NCBI GenBank assembly: GCA_019918135.1
Contig: WBZZ01000074.1
Location: forward strand, 41,001 to 105,000
Direction of reading: 5' to 3'
DNA: 64,000 bases
Source: Paulinella micropora
Taxonomy: Eukaryota > Cercozoa > Imbricatea > Euglyphida > Paulinellidae
Program-made: the position numbers and the translations under genes
In this document: positions 7,827-15,719 of the stretch, one piece after another
Position numbering within the stretch: the first letter of the stretch is position 1
How the letters are laid out: each line of letters opens with the position of its first letter
Notes under the pieces: model-generated
Databases searched by the model: none
Told to the model about the DNA's origin: nothing
What the model saw: only the letters and a program-made list of their open reading frames with translations

Positions 7827-9713
7827 ATGCGAAGTAAGCCAAAGAAGAAACTTAAACAACGACCGCCGAGGATATACAGAACCAAAGATGGTAAGCCGTA
7901 TATTAAAGTAAAAGGCAAACGAGCATATCTCAACTTTGGCGAGAAAACGAATGACCTTTCAACACTTCAAATCGTTAAACTGTTTCTGAAATATATGAAA
8001 GGGGATACCCATTCCAAACCCAACCGGCGGGGTCGTAGGGGCGGAGTCCCTACAATAGTTAAGTCCGAATTCAATCGTCTCGAACACGAGAACCGCAATC
8101 AGGTAAATAATCAGCTAGATAAACTCAAACTGGAAAAGTATGAGCAAATACACGAGCTAGAAAAGAAAGACAAAGAAGCAAAAGAACAACAAAAGAAAAT
8201 AGAAGAGCGAGAAGGCGAAACGAAAAGAAATGAACTCGCACTCATACAAACCGAAAACTCTCAAAGGCAAAGATTAGAGGATATTAGGAGAGAAATCAAA
8301 GACCAAGATGCCATCAGCAATGCTTTAATTGAAAGAGAAGTGGCCTTGAAAGAAGCAAAAGATAAACTAAAAAGAAAGGAAAGAAAACAAAGGGAGTATG
8401 TTTTTACCGAAGAAGAAGCCATAGCATTTGCGGAGCAACTTCAAAGAAGGGATGATGAAGCGAAACGACGACAAGACGATTTAAGACAGCAAGCAATGGA
8501 AGCAGACCAGAAAACAGCCGAAGCAGAACAGAAGGCAGATGAAGAAAAACAGAAAGCATTTATAGCAAGGATAGAAAGAGCTCAAACACTATTTGCTAGC
8601 GGCGGCAAGAAAAGACAGATTAGTGTCAATAGTTTAGCAAAAAAACTAGGGTGGAAAACGAGGGGGAGCAAACACGGAAACAAAGATGTTGAAGGCAGAA
8701 CTGCTAACGGTTATATCAAAGAAATCATAGCACTTAGACAGGGAGAACTAAACATAACCACTGGTATGACATTTACGGAATTAGAAAATGCCTTAATAGG
8801 GCTAACCGCACAGGGCGGAACTGGTGCTAAAAAATTAGAAGACATCATTAGAAAAATATTAACTAAGATGATGATAAAAAAGCATTTGAAACGAAGTGAA
8901 TGGAAGACTAAATCAAAGAAAAAAGAATTAGTAAATACCCTAATAAACAAAATGTATGCCGACCCCAACACATATAAAGCACTTTCAAATGAATTCCAGA
9001 TACAACAAACACTACCCACAGAAGATATACCAGCCCAAGTTCAACCAACCCCCAAGGTAGAGGAAATTCAACCACCGACAACAGAAGAGCAACAACCAGC
9101 AGGGGCAAGCCCCCGCACCCCCACCACAGATGTAGAGGAAGTTCAACCACAAGCACTCGATGAAGTTCAAACACAAAATGAGAAAGAGGTAAATCCAGGG
9201 GTTGTAGGGGGAGGAGGCCCCTACAGAGGACTAATGACGGACGAAATAGACAGTATTATGAAAAAGCACGATTGGTATTTGGGGACTGTGGCCAGCGATG
9301 AGATAAACAAATTGAAACCAGAAAAAAGAAAGAAGTATGGTTTTATAATGAACACAGACCCGAGCACCAAAAAAGGGCAACATTGGATTGCGGTTTATAC
9401 TTCTTTAGACGGCGATAGAAGCATACAGATATACGACCCACTCGCTTTGTATAAGCCGACTGACCTATTTCTACATCAAATGAAACAGCTTATTGAAAAG
9501 AGTAGGCCGAGCACATACTTATTAATGAAGGTTAATCAGGTTAAAAACCAAAGTGATACGAGCACAACCTGCGGATGGCACAGTATTAGGTTTTTGTTAG
9601 AGCGGTCGAAAGGTAATAGGTTTAAATTTGCCAGCGGTTGGACTGACTTAAAAGAAAAAGAAGCGGAGGACCTGAAATCGCAGAATGGGTATGGCTTTGA
9701 CACATATATATGA
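7827..9713 (+). CDS. Adenain-like cysteine protease with long coiled-coil N-terminus
   Basis: A 628-residue protein expected to cleave capsid precursors during maturation. Residues 20-45 contain a KDGKPYIKVKGKRAYLNF strand pair. Residues about 85-255 are a continuous Glu/Lys/Gln coiled coil. Residues 265-385 look like helical SAP-type repeats, followed by a Pro/Gln/Glu linker to about residue 465. The protease domain spans about 470-620: the catalytic His in GQHWIAVY, the Asp in IYDPL and the Cys in TCGWHSIRFLL, in the order of the C5/Ulp1-like (adenain) family. PLV proteases are usually far shorter, so the long N-terminal part is noteworthy. Two hairpins (8035-8053 and 9203-9225) are embedded in the coding sequence. 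Confidence 0.85.
   Translation: MRSKPKKKLKQRPPRIYRTKDGKPYIKVKGKRAYLNFGEKTNDLSTLQIVKLFLKYMKGDTHSKPNRRGRRGGVPTIVKSEFNRLEHENRNQVNNQLDKLKLEKYEQIHELEKKDKEAKEQQKKIEEREGETKRNELALIQTENSQRQRLEDIRREIKDQDAISNALIEREVALKEAKDKLKRKERKQREYVFTEEEAIAFAEQLQRRDDEAKRRQDDLRQQAMEADQKTAEAEQKADEEKQKAFIARIERAQTLFASGGKKRQISVNSLAKKLGWKTRGSKHGNKDVEGRTANGYIKEIIALRQGELNITTGMTFTELENALIGLTAQGGTGAKKLEDIIRKILTKMMIKKHLKRSEWKTKSKKKELVNTLINKMYADPNTYKALSNEFQIQQTLPTEDIPAQVQPTPKVEEIQPPTTEEQQPAGASPRTPTTDVEEVQPQALDEVQTQNEKEVNPGVVGGGGPYRGLMTDEIDSIMKKHDWYLGTVASDEINKLKPEKRKKYGFIMNTDPSTKKGQHWIAVYTSLDGDRSIQIYDPLALYKPTDLFLHQMKQLIEKSRPSTYLLMKVNQVKNQSDTSTTCGWHSIRFLLERSKGNRFKFASGWTDLKEKEAEDLKSQNGYGFDTYI
8035..8053. repeat. Coding hairpin mini-repeat GTAGGG/CCCTAC
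   Basis: Arms GTAGGG and CCCTAC flank the loop GCGGAGT. The same loop core with different but complementary arms occurs upstream of 7406 and, as GCGAAGT, upstream of 15,028, so structure rather than sequence is kept. A relative with arms TGTAGGGG/CCCCTACA is at 9203-9225. Confidence 0.6.
9203..9225. repeat. Coding hairpin TGTAGGGG/CCCCTACA
   Basis: A perfect 8-bp stem with loop GAGGAGG lies in the linker of the protease gene. It contributes a Gly-rich stretch to the protein. Confidence 0.55.
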
Positions 9714-9807
9714 AGCAGGGGCCTTCGTCCCCCGCACCCCCTCCGTTGTGGTATGTAATTATCGACTACATCGATAGATGTAAAACAAAAAATATATTTT
9801 CTAATAT

Positions 9808-9856
9808 ATAGTTTTTTGAGGTCGTAGGAGGTTTTTTGAAAAAAAAGCTCTTACAA
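9808..9856 (+). promoter_or_regulatory. Motif A (copy 3) before penton gene
   Basis: ATATATAG and TTTTTTGAGGTC precede a hairpin at 9824-9854 with arms GTAGGAG and CTCTTAC. The ATG at 9857 follows two bases after it. Confidence 0.75.
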
Positions 9857-10669
9857 ATGGAATATAGGGGAGGCAGGAGCTCAAACATTTACTATGTCAA
9901 TAGCAAAAATAGGATAAACGGCACGGACAGTGATTTCACTCACTCCATTGATATGAAATCGCTAGATAATCCAACCCATTGTAAGATACTCCATATCTAT
10001 GTGTCGAAGTCGTATTACTCTGTGGCGAGTCATTATAATACTTTTACTCTGAGTGAAGATGGATTTGAGGCTCTGATTACGATACCCGAGGGCAACTACA
10101 CGATGAACAACTTAAAAAATAAACTGGCCGAGGTGCTAACGGCTGACAGCCCCAACAACTACACATACACCGTTACGAGCAACAACACAAACACCGACCC
10201 AGAAGACGGTAAGCTATTATTTACAGTAGCGAACAACCTAGGCATTCAACCGCGGTTTATATTTGACACCGAAACTCGTATTCACGAAGTAATGGGTTTT
10301 GACCGCGACTCAACATATTTCTTTGCTAATAATACACTGAGGTCACCAAATGTCATAATCTTGACGGGCGAAAAAACATTGTATCTACAAAGCGACCTCG
10401 TTGGGGAAGGTGATAATCATGTGCTCCAAGAAATATACACGGCGAATGAAATCCCATTCGGCTCTGTTATCTACGACGGAAGCGGGTCGGAGTATGGCAA
10501 AAGATTATCTACGAGTTCAAGCAATGTGTACAGGTTGTACTTAACTGACGAAAACGACCAACCCATTAACCTAAATGGTTTGGGTGTTGTAATGACATTG
10601 TTGATTTACCGCGAGACGAATTATTTTAATTTATTTACATCATTTTTTAATTTGTTGAAAAGCCGGTAA
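9857..10669 (+). CDS. Minor capsid (penton-like) protein
   Basis: A 270-residue protein expected to form the capsid vertices. The start at 9857 is placed by the motif A leader. The N-terminus (MEYRGGRSSNIYYVNSKNR) and the near C-terminal block with VYRLYLTDENDQPINLNGLG match what I know of PLV and virophage pentons, which carry a single jelly-roll fold. It lies directly upstream of the major capsid gene, the usual order in these viruses. No frame break is seen. Confidence 0.8.
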   Translation: MEYRGGRSSNIYYVNSKNRINGTDSDFTHSIDMKSLDNPTHCKILHIYVSKSYYSVASHYNTFTLSEDGFEALITIPEGNYTMNNLKNKLAEVLTADSPNNYTYTVTSNNTNTDPEDGKLLFTVANNLGIQPRFIFDTETRIHEVMGFDRDSTYFFANNTLRSPNVIILTGEKTLYLQSDLVGEGDNHVLQEIYTANEIPFGSVIYDGSGSEYGKRLSTSSSNVYRLYLTDENDQPINLNGLGVVMTLLIYRETNYFNLFTSFFNLLKSR

Positions 10670-10672
10670 TAT

Positions 10673-10735
10673 GGGCCTGCTCCCCCTATACATGCTCAAC
10701 GAGTTGAGCTTTTTGCTCGCAAAAACCCCGCAGGA
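10673..10735. terminator. Nested 3' hairpins after penton gene
   Basis: GGGCCTGCTCCCC is separated from CCCCGCAGG by two abutting perfect hairpins: GCTCAAC-GA-GTTGAGC (10,694-10,709) and TTTTTGC-TC-GCAAAAA (10,710-10,725). The outer halves are the same pair that forms the hairpin at 6330, as if palindromes had inserted into its loop. Confidence 0.6.
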
Positions 10736-10784
10736 GGTTAGTAATGTATTTTTGAATTATTTATTTATTTTTTTCTCATATTAC

Positions 10785-10820
10785 AATATAGAACCTTTTG
10801 AAAAAAGATTCACCAAAAAC
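10785..10820 (+). promoter_or_regulatory. Motif B (copy 2) before major capsid gene
   Basis: TTTATTTTTTTCTCAT, then ACAATATAG, then GAACCTTTTG and AAAAAAGATTC (10,791-10,811) and ACCAAAAAC. The capsid ATG follows at 10,839. Confidence 0.65.
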
Positions 10821-10838
10821 TTCGGGCACTTACACAAA

Positions 10839-12374
10839 ATGCCCACACAACACGGAGGCGAACTAGATTTTAGCAGGACTGACTACATCAGTGCTTCTTA
10901 TCGTTTGAATAAGCTTACCCCTCGCGAGGGTTCTTCTAGTGTCACTGTGACTACCGCAGGAGGACAGGAAAGCAACTTTGACCTTATCAGCCGTCCTTTT
11001 AACTTGGCTCGCTCTATTTTGAGTTTTACTTATGCTCCAACATTGAAGGCTGCGAACTACAATAAATGCTTTATGGACTGCTTGGCACCGATTAGGCAGA
11101 TACAATTGATTACCAGAGGTGGTGTTTATCTGTGCGACATTAATGAAGTCGGAAATATCACTAAGATGATTTGGAAACCCGAAACCTCCATTGATGATTT
11201 ACTTGCTTTGGAAAACCACGACAATGGAACTGGTGCGGGATGTATGCTTCAGAAGAACAACACAACAAGCGGTGCGAGTTTTAGTAACACCGCTGCGACT
11301 GAAAGAAAAGTTAGCTTGCTTGATGCTATCGCTTTAAAGGCGGATGGTACGGGTTTGACCGCTTTTGGTGCTACGAACGGTGGTGATGTTTTGGGGGCGA
11401 TTACTACTCGTATTAGTGAAGTTATGGCTTCATACCAAGCTAAGATGCGGGCTTACTTAACTCAACCAGCAACCAATGCTCGCAGACACGATGATACTTC
11501 AATCGCTGCAGCAACTGGCACTCTTAGTGTTGTTAATGTCGCACACAATGAGGCTAAGTATTTCTCTGGAGGAGCTATTGGTCAACCAGAACCGATTATC
11601 AATGTTAAGATTAATCTTGGAATGCTCTACAATACTATTTTCGCTCTGGATAAAACTATTATGTTTCCAGAAATTTTGACTATGCGGATTGTTTGGCAAC
11701 AGACTCCCAAAATCTTTTATTACAACGACGACCCTCTTTCTACGGGTGGAGGCACGGTCGCGGCAGCTGATACAGATGTTAAGGTGACTAATCTCAACCT
11801 TTTCTTGGCTGTTGAAACCAATCCTGATGTCATTCAATCAATTCAACAGAAGATTATGAGCCCCGAAGGTATGAGCTTTAACATCGATTATTCTTATTTG
11901 TATAAAAACACTGTCGGTCTCGCTTCAACTTCTCAAAATGTTATCCTTAGATTTGATAGAGGTCACGGACGACGAATTAAGAAGATTTATCACTCCGTGT
12001 TCAGCGGAACAGAAAATAAGAACACCGCCTACGACAATAGCAACATAAATCCCGCTAAGGTTACTAGCTTTTATACCACACTGAATGGGGCACGACTTCA
12101 GGAATTCAATATTGATTGTGCGGCTACAAAACTAGAAGACTATATGTATCTTAAGCCGAAGTTGGAAGGCTCTGCTTTGATGAATAGCAATGTTTATCAA
12201 TACAACTGGTTTTGATGCGACAGCTTTGACAATACCCGTCCGCTGTGGAGCAAGGACCAAAATGAAATCAGCGGATTAAGTCTAGACACTGAGCGACGAT
12301 GGGAGTTTATCGCGACCACCGTGAATGGTGCCTACAACCATTACACATTTGTCGTAACTCAGCAAGAAGACTAA
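10839..12374 (+). CDS. Major capsid protein (double jelly-roll), in-frame TGA near C-terminus
   Basis: This forms the capsid shell. The ATG at 10,839 is preferred over upstream Mets because the motif B leader ends just before it. The frame runs 458 codons to TGA at 12,213-12,215 and stays open for 52 more codons to TAA at 12,372. The extension is rich in aromatic and polar residues (SFDNTRPLWSKDQ, RRWEFIATTV) and looks like the final capsid strand rather than random sequence, so the intact protein is probably about 511 residues. Identity as capsid rests on length, on position after penton, and on N-terminal features such as DLISRPFNLARSILSFTY. A CGA-to-TGA change would account for the stop. 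Confidence 0.82.
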
Positions 12375-12407
12375 CTGTTAAGAACGGCACCATTACTAGG
12401 AATTAAT

Positions 12408-12438
12408 GAACCTTTTTTTAAAAAAAGCTTCACCAAAA
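12408..12438 (+). promoter_or_regulatory. Motif B (copy 3), not directly before a gene
   Basis: GAACCTTTTTTT and AAAAAAAGCTTC (12,408-12,431) plus ACCAAAAAA lie after the capsid gene. A T-run, AATATACAACC and a motif A copy intervene before the next ATG, so this copy may be a relic of a lost gene. Confidence 0.5.
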
Positions 12439-12500
12439 AAATTAATAAAAAATTTAGATTTATTTTTTTCTTAGAATATACAACCTACTCCGCACTTTTG

Positions 12501-12551
12501 AAAAATAGTTTTTTGAGGTTATAGGAGGTTTTTTGTAAAAAAAGCTCCTAT
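12501..12551 (+). promoter_or_regulatory. Motif A (copy 4), hairpin overlapping the start codon
   Basis: AATAG and TTTTTTGAGGTT lead into a hairpin at 12,521-12,551 with arms ATAGGAG and CTCCTAT. Both arms differ from the other copies yet remain fully complementary. The ATG at 12,550 overlaps the last two bases of the hairpin. Confidence 0.75.
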
Positions 12552-13803
12552 GCACCAACGAAATTTGATAGCACAAGATGATGGAGGAAATTTTGTTAAT
12601 TTGAAATGTGGAACTTATGGAGAATTAAAAACAAAATTAACAGATGACAACTTAACAGCATTCGGTGAAATATCCACAGCACAATACACACCGATTATTC
12701 AAGAGACATTTATGTATAATGTAAATTCTGCTAAATGGGATAGTGCTGTTGTTAATTCTACTGTTGAAATGAAGAATTCAATGGCTAGCATATCAACAAC
12801 AGCGGCGGTAGGGGCTAGCGGATACATTCAATAAAAAAAAAGAATTAAATATCGTGCTGGTGTGGGAGTGTGTGTAAGATTTACTGCCTTATGGACTACA
12901 ATGGAGGCTAATGGTGCTCAATATCTTGCTACGGTTGGTTTAGGTGATAATGCTTTTACAGATGGATTTTTCCTTGGTAGAGAAACTGGAGTAATGAAAA
13001 TATATCATTGTAGAGGAGGGGCGCTGGTTAATTCTTATGCTCAATCAACTTGGAATATTGATAAGGCTGATGGTAAAACATATCTACCCACAATTGATTT
13101 TACGAAGGGTAATGTTTTTCAAATTAAGTTTCAGTATTTAGGGTTTGGACAAGTGTCTTTCTATATTGAAAATCCAAATACGGGAGATTTTCAAATGGTT
13201 CATGCCATTCGTTATGCTAACACACAAACTTTAACTACACTGAATAATACTACTCTACCTTTTTCAACCTATATAATGAATGTTGGTGGAGTTGTAGCAG
13301 TCCAAAATATTAAAGTCGCTAGTGTTGGATGCTTCATTGAAGGAACTGAAATTATAAGGGGTATTCCGTTTATTTATGAAAGGACCGCCAATGCGACCAA
13401 TGCTGTTACTCATGTTTTTACAATGAGAAATAATGCGACTGCCGCAGGTGGTGCTCTTACCAATTATAGTATAGTTTATCCGCGACGACTAACTATCTTA
13501 AATACGGACTCTAAGACTAGTTGTATTATTAAAGTAATAAAAAATGCTACTCTGACAAATGCTGTCTATGTTGAAAATAATGCTAATACAAGTCTGGTTT
13601 CATTTGATACTTCGGCGACTGTGGCTAATGGGAATACCATAGTGGTTATCTTTGTAAATTTGAGTAGCGCTGAGACGATTAATCTAAATGATTATGATTT
13701 GGACGATATGCTACCAGGTGATAGATTAAGCATAACATCACAAGCAACATCTGCTCAAACGATAAGTATTCAGTATGCTCTTACTTGGTTAGAAGACCCA
13801 TGA
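12550..13803 (+). CDS. Second receptor-binding / fibre-like protein (frameshift at poly-A)
   Basis: Two open segments, 12,550-12,834 and 12,839-13,803, belong to one protein of about 415 residues interrupted at a run of nine A residues (12,833-12,841). The first part holds a leader and a linker with PIIQETFMYNVN. The second begins RAGVGVCVRFTALW and continues with ATVGLGDNAFTDGFFLG, a pattern I associate with phage and giant-virus tail-spike proteins that sense particle surfaces. The C-terminal half is Asn/Thr-rich beta structure. Position straight after the capsid gene suggests a second attachment protein alongside the fibre at 2433. Confidence 0.65.
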
Positions 13804-13862
13804 AGCGAATGTGGATGGAGTTAATTTTATATTAAATAAAAACTCTATCCTATTAATATATA

Positions 13863-14376
13863 ATGAACTACAACAAATACCAACACGGAAAAATCTATAA
13901 ACTTATATGCAACAAAACAGGCGATGTATATGTTGGAAGCACAACCAAACCTCTTGAAACGAGAATAAAAACACATAAACATTGTTATGATCAATACAGA
14001 ATGGGTAAGAGGAATGATCATACTACATCATTTTCGATAATAGAAAGAAATGATTACAGAATAGAACTGGTTGAAGCTTTCCCTTGTGATAGTCGTTTAG
14101 AGTTAGAACAGAGAGAGGGATACTGGATAAGACATACGAAATGTGTCAATACTTGCTTCAAAAGTGGTATTATTGTTCCTTGTAATTATAACAAAAAGGA
14201 ATACAACAGACAATATAAAGAAATACATAAAGAACGAATAAAAATACATGCTGGAAAAAAAATTATGTGTCAATGTGGTATGCATTATACACACCAACAC
14301 AAAAAAAAGACATATGAAAACTAAATTTCATTTAATGTGGGTTATTAAACAACATAAAGAACTGAACTATTTTTAG
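13863..14376 (+). CDS. GIY-YIG family endonuclease 2 (frameshift at poly-A)
   Basis: GKIYKLICNKTGDVYVGSTT and the following TRIKTH helix define a GIY-YIG nuclease-like domain in residues 8-45. Residues 60-95 carry the LVEAFPC and LEQREGYWIRH segment also seen in the copy at 1785. The C-terminal CQCGMHY motif is followed by a run of eight A residues near 14,301; the present frame stops at 14,324, but the shifted frame stays open to TAG at 14,374 and supplies the spaced Lys and His residues expected of this module. It is a paralogue of the gene at 1785. Confidence 0.7.
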
Positions 14377-14412
14377 AAATTAGAAATATTTATTTTTCCA
14401 ATAGTATATACA

Positions 14413-14607
14413 ATGTCGTGTAAAGAGTGCGAAAAAAAATATACACTTACTGCTACGGTTGATAACTACCAATTCTGCGATGAAACTTGCGCGATCGCAT
14501 ACTTTACAAAAAATGAAGACATGAATGATGTTAGAAGGGAAAACTTAATTAAGTTCTTTACAAAGGCTAAGAAAGACCGTGAGGAATACGAAAAAAAAGA
14601 AATGTAA
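14413..14607 (+). CDS. Small zinc-knuckle protein
   Basis: A 64-residue protein with CKEC at residues 3-6 and CDETC at residues 22-26, a treble-clef-like pair of cysteine couples, and a charged helical C-terminus. It resembles the product of 863-1120 in cysteine layout. ACAATG directly follows a TATATA box at about 14,404. Function unknown. Confidence 0.6.
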   Translation: MSCKECEKKYTLTATVDNYQFCDETCAIAYFTKNEDMNDVRRENLIKFFTKAKKDREEYEKKEM

Positions 14608-14612
14608 AAGCA

Positions 14613-14891
14613 TTAAATCAAATATTTTTTCAATTCAACCGTATTTCGGCACCACGGCTGACGAACTAACCATTCAATATATGGTTTATCAATCTTTGCG
14701 ATATCTTCAAACTTCTTTCCCTTGTATTTGCCAAATTGAAAAGTGTCTTTCGGCTGTGTATTTCTCTTTTCTTCAATCGCTTTTATTTCGTCGTGGATTA
14801 CCTTTTGAATAAAGTCCAACGAGAAGGATTTTTTTTCTCCTTCAATCGAAAGTTTTTGGAACTTCTCGCACAGTCTTGTTAGGGTGGTCAT
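14613..14891 (-). CDS. DUF3820-like / exonuclease-X C-terminal-like protein
   Basis: A 92-residue protein whose C-terminal half reads FQFGKYKGKKFEDIAKIDKP then YIEWLVRQPW. This FGKYKG...YxxWL module is found in DUF3820 proteins and at the end of some DnaQ-type exonucleases, where it is thought to help bind nucleic acid. The N-terminal half is a charged helix. It converges with the zinc-knuckle gene, five bases apart. Family-level call only. Confidence 0.6.
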   Translation of the reverse strand: MTTLTRLCEKFQKLSIEGEKKSFSLDFIQKVIHDEIKAIEEKRNTQPKDTFQFGKYKGKKFEDIAKIDKPYIEWLVRQPWCRNTVELKKYLI

Positions 14892-14960
14892 AGTAGGGGG
14901 GGTATACGGTCTACGCCCGTAGGGTGTATATAGGGTAATATAAAAAAATAAAAAATAAAT

Positions 14961-15027
14961 AATTATATAGAAACTTTTGAAAAAGTTTCACCAAAACCGT
15001 GGAGGTGCGGAGGCGAAGTCTCCGCGA
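14961..15027 (+). promoter_or_regulatory. Motif B (copy 4) before lipase, with second hairpin
   Basis: AATTATATAG is followed by GAAACTTTT-GA-AAAAGTTTC (14,970-14,989), a perfect hairpin, then ACCAAAACCG. A second hairpin, GCGGAG/CTCCGC around GCGAAGT, ends just before the ATG at 15,028. The arms differ from copy 1 at matching positions. Confidence 0.7.
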
Positions 15028-15716
15028 ATGTCTCAATGGATTAAATTCGTAAAGGCTTACTCAGCTAAACACGGTATAAGCTACGGGGAGGCATTGAAAA
15101 AAGCTGGTAAGGCATACAGGAAACAAAAGGGAGGCAGTGCGGAGTTGTCTGAGGATGTCTATTGGCCGCGGTCGGATAGAAAGGGTGCTGACGGATGGAA
15201 GCCAGTGGCTAGCAAAGAAAAATCAACCGTATATGAAAAAGACGGCAAAGCTATTGTAGCATTTAGAGGCTCGGCAGATAAGCGGGACTTACTCACAGAT
15301 GTCGCATTAGTAAAGGGAGTATTAAAAGAACTCCGAGATATAAAGAAGAACAAAAGCTGGTTGACGAAGTGATAAAGAAATATGGAACAGATAATGTAGA
15401 GCTAACGGGTCATAGCCTTGGAGGAACGATTGCGAAAGACCTGAGCCGACAAACAGGTGTAAGGGCAACCACATACAATAAAGGCAGTAGCACGAAGGAC
15501 CTCATTGAAGGAGTGATTGACCGAGTAGCCGTTAAAATTAATCCAAAAGGTAAGCGGGCGAAGACTGCGGCAGCTATCACGAATTACCGAACCGCATTTG
15601 ACCCCGTATCGTTGTTAGGGGCTACGGCTGTGAATACTAAGTTAGTGAAGCCGACGAGGGGTGTTCATACTATTAGAAGCTTCAAAGGTAAAGGAGCCAA
15701 AAAAATATATCTATGA
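15028..15716 (+). CDS. Class 3-like lipase (frameshifted)
   Basis: The ATG at 15,028 follows the motif B leader. Residues 1-35 form a short basic helix pair (WIKFVKAYSAKHGISYGEAL). The catalytic part holds KDGKAIVAFRGSADKRDLLTD, the nucleophile elbow GHSLGG near 15,415, an Asp in TAFDPVS and a His in GVHTIRSF, a full Ser-Asp-His triad in lipase order. The frame shifts by one base at the AAAA in 15,352-15,356; the first frame stops at 15,372. Lipases recur in PLVs and may act on host membranes at entry or exit, a role inferred from context. Confidence 0.8.
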
Positions 15717-15719
15717 CTT

